This document shows positions 15,912 through 18,975 of a DNA stretch of 18,975 nt, piece by piece. Numbering within the stretch: position 1 is the stretch's first letter; each line of letters opens with the position of its first letter. This DNA is from DATAQC01 sp046263055. Its GTDB lineage: Bacteria; Actinomycetota; Acidimicrobiia; Acidimicrobiales; AC-14. Under the pieces are notes generated by a model. That model was not told the DNA's origin. It searched no databases and saw only the letters and a list, made by a program, of their open reading frames with translations. The position numbers and the translations under genes are program-made. The DNA lies in NCBI GenBank assembly GCA_046263055.1, contig JBHELO010000103.1:1-18975 (forward strand). The letters run 5' to 3'.

Positions 15912-15917
15912 AACCTA
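15912..15917 (-). promoter_or_regulatory. -10 box of a probable leaderless treY transcript
   Basis: On the minus strand, TAGGTT is followed by 7 nt and the treY ATG. No -35 consensus is visible. It lies 25 bp from the opposing ligase -10 box. Confidence 0.55.
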
Positions 15918-15942
15918 CCCGGGGGCCCGCCGGCCACACGCC

Positions 15943-15948
15943 TACGCT
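15943..15948 (+). promoter_or_regulatory. -10 box of a probable leaderless ligase transcript
   Basis: TACGCT is followed by 8 nt and the GTG at 15957. It supports this start over the GTG at 15894, which is in frame but would overlap treY. Confidence 0.5.
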
Positions 15949-15956
15949 CGGGGACC

Positions 15957-17027
15957 GTGGACCTGCCGGTGATGCCCCCCGTGCGGCCGATGCTCGCCAA
16001 GCTCTCCCGGTCCCTCCCCGAGGGGGGCGACCTGGTCTACGAGCCCAAGTGGGACGGCTTCCGGTGCATCGTGTTCCGGGACGGGCCCGAGGTGGAGCTC
16101 GGGAGCCGCAACGAGAAGCCCCTTACCCGCTACTTCCCGGAGCTGGCCGACCCGGTGCGGGCCAGCCTGCCCGAGCGCTGCGTGGTGGACGGTGAGGTCG
16201 TCATCACCTCCGACCACGGGCTCGACTTCGAGGCGCTGCTCCTGCGCATCCACCCGGCCGAGTCCCGGGTGCGGATGCTGGCCCGGGAGTCGCCCGCATC
16301 GTTCGTGGCCTTCGACCTCCTGGCCCTGGGTGACGACGACCTGCGGCCACGACCCTTCGCCGAGCGCCGGGCCCGGCTGGAGCAGGCCCTGAACGGCGTG
16401 CCGCCGCCCGTGCACCTCACCCCGGCCACCGCCGACCCCGAGGTGGCGGCCCGATGGTTCGACCGCTTCGAGGGGGCGGGGTTGGACGGGGTGGTGGCCA
16501 AGCGCGTCGAGCAGCCCTACCGGGAGAACGAACGGGACATGCTCAAGGTCAAGCACGAGCGCACCGCCGACTGCGTGGTGGCGGGGTTTCGGTGGCACAA
16601 GAGCGGCGGCATCGTCGGCTCCCTGCTGCTGGGGCTCTACGACGATGATGGGACGCTCCATCACGTGGGTGTGGCCGCCGCCTTCTCCACCGCCCGCCGC
16701 CGGGAGCTGGTGGACGAGCTGGCGCCCTACCGTGAGGGGGCACTGGACGGCCATCCCTGGCGGGCCTGGGCGGAGGCGGAGGCGGCCGCCGAGCCCACCC
16801 GGATGCCCGGTGGGCAGAGCCGGTGGAACGCCGGGCGGGACCTGTCGTGGGAGCCCCTGCGCCCGGAGCTGGTGGCCGAGGTGGCCTTCGACCACCTCCA
16901 GGGCGACCGCTTCCGCCACGCCACCCAGTTCCGGCGCTGGCGGCCCGACCGCCAGGTGGCGTCGTGCACCTACGCCCAACTCGACGTGGTCGTGCCCGAG
17001 GAGCTGGCCGTGGTGTTCGGCGCCTGA
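15957..17027 (+). CDS. ATP-dependent DNA ligase, LigC-like
   Basis: The product is 356 aa, matching the short LigC type of Actinobacteria. It seals 5'-phosphate/3'-OH nicks through an enzyme-AMP intermediate. Nucleotidyltransferase motifs are in order: I, EPKWDGFR with the adenylated Lys at K31; Ia, SRNEKPLTRYFPEL; VDGE at 78-81; III, VAFDLLALG; IV, DGVVAKR (177-183); V, DMLKVKHER (194-202). The C-terminal OB-fold part (TADCVVAGFRWHKSGG, then VGSLLLGLYDDDG) is complete. No primase (LigD-POL), nuclease or Ku gene is in the window, so it is not visibly part of an end-joining cluster. It is better tied to LigC-type repair, a family inference. The start is GTG 15957, giving VDLPVMPPVRPMLA. Confidence 0.92.
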   Translation: MDLPVMPPVRPMLAKLSRSLPEGGDLVYEPKWDGFRCIVFRDGPEVELGSRNEKPLTRYFPELADPVRASLPERCVVDGEVVITSDHGLDFEALLLRIHPAESRVRMLARESPASFVAFDLLALGDDDLRPRPFAERRARLEQALNGVPPPVHLTPATADPEVAARWFDRFEGAGLDGVVAKRVEQPYRENERDMLKVKHERTADCVVAGFRWHKSGGIVGSLLLGLYDDDGTLHHVGVAAAFSTARRRELVDELAPYREGALDGHPWRAWAEAEAAAEPTRMPGGQSRWNAGRDLSWEPLRPELVAEVAFDHLQGDRFRHATQFRRWRPDRQVASCTYAQLDVVVPEELAVVFGA

Positions 17028-17049
17028 ACCTCCCGCTCGGAACGGAGGT
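17028..17049 (+). terminator. Short hairpin directly after the ligase gene
   Basis: ACCTCC (17028-17033) and GGAGGT (17044-17049) are perfectly complementary around a 10-nt loop and begin at the base after the ligase stop. There is no T-tract, so it may be only a weak terminator or chance. Confidence 0.25.
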
Positions 17050-17112
17050 GGTGACGGGCATCACTTCCCGGTGGTTACGCAGCCGAAACACGGGGCAAGC
17101 TCCCGCCAGACC

Positions 17113-17523
17113 GTGACACCAGCCGGGGAACGAACATTGGTTGCATCGGGCTTGGCCCAGCAGATACCGCTTTCGTTGAACCCCGCCCAAGCCCGCCACG
17201 AGGTGGAGTCGTTCCTTCGTGGCTTCGCCTGGGTAGGTGATGTCGACGAGGTCGTGCTCGCGCTGCACGAGGCGTTGGTCAACGCCTCGCGCCACGGTGG
17301 CGGGGCCCGGCGGGCGCTGGCCCGCCTGGACTCGTCGGGCCTGGAGCTCGAGGTCTGGGACGGTGGGGACGGGTTCAGCCTGGAACCCCACGTGCGCCGG
17401 GCGCCCGACCCGATGGCCGAACGGGGGCGGGGCCTGTGGCTCATCGGCCGGGTCGCCAGCTCCTGCGAGGTGCGCCGCCAAGCCGACGCCGTGGCCCTCG
17501 TCATCCGCTTCGACCAGCCGTGA
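17113..17523 (+). CDS. RsbW-like ATP-binding protein (GHKL/HATPase_c_2 anti-sigma type)
   Basis: The product is about 136 aa, the normal size for this family. It has the GHKL Bergerat ATP-binding fold: N-box VVLALHEALVNASRHGG, G1 VWDGGDGFSL and G2 ERGRGLWLI. Proteins of this type bind and inhibit sigma factors or phosphorylate STAS anti-anti-sigma proteins in partner-switching circuits; which one applies is unknown. The start is uncertain. GTG 17113 is chosen, but in-frame TTG codons at 17137 (preceded by GGGG at 8 nt) and 17152 are possible. The domain itself begins at about QQIPLSLNPAQARHEV, so all three keep it whole. The first ~50 bases are less GC-rich than the rest. The sigma-70 factor begins 81 bp downstream. 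No STAS gene is in the window. Confidence 0.82.
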   Translation: MTPAGERTLVASGLAQQIPLSLNPAQARHEVESFLRGFAWVGDVDEVVLALHEALVNASRHGGGARRALARLDSSGLELEVWDGGDGFSLEPHVRRAPDPMAERGRGLWLIGRVASSCEVRRQADAVALVIRFDQP

Positions 17524-17564
17524 GCCGGGGGGCCCCGAGAGCCCGACGGGCGGGCCCCCCCGGC
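17524..17564 (+). terminator. Strong hairpin between the ATPase and sigma-factor genes
   Basis: GCCGGGGGGCCC, starting right after the ATPase stop, pairs almost perfectly (one extra base) with GGGCCCCCCCGGC at 17552-17564. An inner GCCC-GAC-GGGC hairpin lies between. CTTTGCT follows, a poor T-tract. It is the strongest stem in the window and probably ends the ATPase transcript just before the sigma-factor promoter. Confidence 0.55.
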
Positions 17565-17570
17565 CTTTGC

Positions 17571-17576
17571 TAGGTT
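17571..17576 (+). promoter_or_regulatory. -10 box for the sigma-factor gene
   Basis: TAGGTT lies 28 nt upstream of the GTG. Unlike the leaderless genes, this leaves room for a leader of about 22 nt carrying AGGAGG (17593-17598), 6 nt before the start. No clear -35 is seen. Confidence 0.45.
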
Positions 17577-17604
17577 TGACGGCCGCCGCACCAGGAGGGC
17601 GTCT

Positions 17605-18531
17605 GTGTCCAAGCAGGGGGGTGGAGGTGAGGAGGAGGATCTCCTCCAGTTCTACCTGAACGACATCGGAAAGCACGCTCTGCTGACCCGCGCCGAGGAG
17701 GTGCGCCTCGGTGAGCTGGCCCGAGCGGGGCGCCAGGCGGCCGCCGAGTTGGCCACCGGCCGGGTCGCCGCCGCCCGGCGGTGCGAGCTGGAACCCGTGG
17801 TGCGGGCCGGCCAGGAGGCCACCAGCCGCTTTGTCAAGGCCAACCTCCGCCTCGTCGTCTCCATCGCCAAGAAGTACCAGGCGTCCGGCCTGCCGCTGCT
17901 CGACCTCATCCAGGAGGGCAACTTCGGCCTCATGCACGCGGTGGAGCGCTTCGACGCCCGGCGCGGGTTCAAGTTCTCGACCTACGCAACGTGGTGGATC
18001 CGCCAGACCATCGCCCGGGGGATCGCCAACACCTCCCGCTCCATCCGCCTGCCCGTCCACGCCGGGGACCAGCTGCTGGCCATCCGCATGACCAGCGCCT
18101 CGCTGGAGGTCCGCCTCGGACGCCCCCCTCGCGCCGACGAGGTGTCGCAGGCCATCGGTTTGGCCGCCCGCAAGGTGGAGGAGCTCAGCCCGTACCTGAG
18201 CGAGCCGGTGTCGCTGTCCGAGCGCCTCACCGAGGGGGACGCCGAGTTGGGCGACCTGGTGGAGGACGTGTCCAGCCCGGCGCCCGACCAGGTGGTGTTC
18301 GCCGAGATGCTGCCCGCCCAGGTCACCGAGCTGCTGTCCGCCCTCGACCCTCGAGAGCGTGAGGTGCTCTGCCTGCGGTACGGCCTCGACCGCGGGAAGC
18401 CCCGGACGCTCGAGGAGGTGGGCGAGCAGTTCGGCCTCACCCGGGAGGGCGTGCGCCAGGTGGAGGTCAAGGCCATCGCCAAGCTCCGGCGCTCCGCCCG
18501 CCGCGAGGCCCGCGACCTCCTCTCGGCGTAG
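17605..18531 (+). CDS. Group 2 (RpoD/SigB-like) sigma-70 factor
   Basis: The product is 308 aa. The GTG start has AGGAGG 6 nt upstream. Region 1.2 is DLLQFYLNDIGKHALLTRAEE (~12-32). Region 2 runs from FVKANLRLVVSIAKKYQ to YATWWIRQTIARGI (~76-140), with the core-binding LLDLIQEGNFGLMHAVERFD and the -10-reading helix intact. Region 3 is ~150-225 and region 4 ~240-300, with the -35-reading helix-turn-helix LEEVGEQFGLTREGVRQVE. The long acidic N-terminal region 1.1 of primary sigma factors is missing, so it is a non-essential group 2 type, often used in stress or stationary phase. Group 2 factors are not the classical RsbW targets (those are group 3), so control by the upstream ATPase is only a hypothesis. 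Confidence 0.92.
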   Translation: MSKQGGGGEEEDLLQFYLNDIGKHALLTRAEEVRLGELARAGRQAAAELATGRVAAARRCELEPVVRAGQEATSRFVKANLRLVVSIAKKYQASGLPLLDLIQEGNFGLMHAVERFDARRGFKFSTYATWWIRQTIARGIANTSRSIRLPVHAGDQLLAIRMTSASLEVRLGRPPRADEVSQAIGLAARKVEELSPYLSEPVSLSERLTEGDAELGDLVEDVSSPAPDQVVFAEMLPAQVTELLSALDPREREVLCLRYGLDRGKPRTLEEVGEQFGLTREGVRQVEVKAIAKLRRSARREARDLLSA

Positions 18532-18560
18532 GCAGCCGGCCCCCGGGGTAGGGCTCGGGC

Positions 18561-18737
18561 ATGAGCGAGCAGGCCCCGGAGTCGTTGCCCAAGCTGGTGC
18601 GGGGCGAGGAATTGGAGACCGACGACGGTGTCGAGGTGCCGGCCCAGCAGACCGCCGGGGTGGAGACGGTGGAGGGCGGCGGCGAGTGGCCCGACCCCGA
18701 TGCCCCGGCCTCGCCGCCCGCACCGGGGGCCGACTGA
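18561..18737 (+). CDS. Small acidic hypothetical protein
   Basis: The product is 58 aa, starting MSEQAPESLPKLVRGEELE. It is rich in Glu, Asp, Pro and Gly, with no predicted membrane segment or cysteine, and is probably largely disordered. The ATG lies 30 bp after the sigma-factor stop. TAGGGC, an imperfect TANNNT box, lies 6 nt upstream, so it may be leaderless or read through from the sigma gene. I do not recognise a family. The frame is coherent, with high GC in third positions, and fills most of the gap before transketolase, but a chance frame is possible. Confidence 0.5.
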   Translation: MSEQAPESLPKLVRGEELETDDGVEVPAQQTAGVETVEGGGEWPDPDAPASPPAPGAD

Positions 18738-18776
18738 GCACCGCTCCCCACGACCGGGCGGAAGGTGCCCCCGCCC

Positions 18777-18782
18777 TACCAT
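18777..18782 (+). promoter_or_regulatory. -10 box for the transketolase gene
   Basis: TACCAT fits TANNNT. Transcription would start near 18789, giving a leader of about 109 nt that contains the whole 16-bp repeat array. Confidence 0.4.
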
Positions 18783-18802
18783 GACCCTGTCGGGCAGATC
18801 AC

Positions 18803-18882
18803 GCAGGTGAGCCGGCCGGCAGGTGAGCCGGCCGGCAGGTGAGTCCGTCGGCAGGTGAGTCCGTCGGCCGGTGAGTCAGTCG
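18803..18882 (+). repeat. Five tandem 16-bp repeats in the transketolase leader
   Basis: Units 1 and 2 are identical (GCAGGTGAGCCGGCCG); units 3 and 4 are identical (GCAGGTGAGTCCGTCG); unit 5 is a variant (GCCGGTGAGTCAGTCG). The 16-bp period is not a multiple of 3, so the array is not coding. Each unit holds GGTGAG, a Shine-Dalgarno-like core. The real Shine-Dalgarno, GGGAGG (18882-18887), begins at the last base of unit 5. Confidence 0.9.
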
Positions 18883-18897
18883 GGAGGCAGCGTCGGT

Positions 18898-18975
18898 ATG
18901 AGCGAACAGCACGAGCGGTGGCAGGAGCTGGGCCAGCAGCTGCGGGTGGATGCGGTGCGGTGCTCGGGGCGGGCC
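18898..18975 (+). CDS. Transketolase (3'-partial, N-terminus only)
   Basis: Only 26 residues are visible before the right edge. ATG 18898 is preceded by GGGAGG with a 10-nt spacer. WQELGQQLRVDAVRCSGRA matches the N-terminus of transketolase, where L..QLRVD.IR is followed by the thiamine-diphosphate loop (GSGHPTSS-type), just beyond the window. Transketolase moves two-carbon units in the pentose phosphate pathway. The call rests on a short segment; a stand-alone N-terminal transketolase subunit would look the same. Confidence 0.6.
   Translation, partial: MSEQHERWQELGQQLRVDAVRCSGRA

Noticed and set aside
13202..16195. A ~1000-codon + strand frame opposite treY
   Set aside because: It is antisense to a gene with all TreY catalytic motifs, and its composition is typical of a shadow frame.
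15957..17027. LigD-type non-homologous end-joining cluster
   Set aside because: There is no Ku, primase or nuclease domain in the window; the protein is a short stand-alone ligase.
16549..18741. A 730-codon minus-strand frame opposite the ligase, ATPase and sigma genes
   Set aside because: It contains no domain, and the + strand genes in the same interval are unmistakable.

Overview
The window is very GC-rich, uses GTG starts freely, and carries several genes whose only promoter element is a TANNNT box 7-8 bases before the start codon. With TreY/TreZ, a DUF1684 protein, a LigC-type ligase and a group 2 sigma factor, this points to a high-GC actinobacterium. Acidimicrobiia or relatives seem most likely, but that placement is inference. 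No tRNA, rRNA, CRISPR, transposase or integrase was seen, and no gene-free stretch exceeds 300 bases.

Layout. (1) 1-1650, +: the C-terminal part of a membrane protein ending in a SARP/BTAD-type transcriptional activator module, open at the left edge. (2) 1772-7846, -: a giant (2024 aa) secreted protein with three proprotein-convertase P-like modules alternating with Ig-like domains, then nine ~108-residue tandem repeats and a cysteine-containing tail. It has its own -35/-10 promoter and a leader of about 115 nt that can fold. (3) 8013-8525, -: a phage-tail-collar (microcystin-dependent protein, MdpB-like) protein. (4) 8663-9769, +: a GNAT acetyltransferase fused to DUF1684. (5) 9790-10281, -: a YfcE-like metallophosphoesterase, divergent from (6) 10301-11368, +: a helix-hairpin-helix plus PHP phosphoesterase. 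(7) 11553-15904, -: treY-treZ, the maltooligosyltrehalose route to trehalose, translationally coupled. (8) 15957-17027, +: an ATP-dependent DNA ligase divergent from treY. (9) 17113-17523, +: an RsbW-like ATPase (anti-sigma type), followed by a strong hairpin. (10) 17605-18531, +: a group 2 sigma-70 factor. (11) 18561-18737, +: a small acidic protein. (12) 18898 to the right edge, +: the start of a transketolase, whose leader holds five 16-bp tandem repeats.

How the parts fit. treY and treZ convert maltodextrin or glycogen ends to trehalose, a stress and osmoprotectant pathway; treX is not in the window. The ligase, PHP protein and phosphoesterase are nucleic-acid or phosphoester enzymes. The ATPase next to the sigma factor suggests, but does not prove, a regulator and target pair. 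The P-domain/Ig giant and the collar protein are both probable cell-surface or structural proteins on one strand.

The least ordinary parts are the giant secreted protein with its homogenised repeats and foldable leader, the cluster of leaderless start signals including the back-to-back treY/ligase pair, and the 16-bp repeat array in front of transketolase. I did not find a clearly new multi-gene defence or mobile system.
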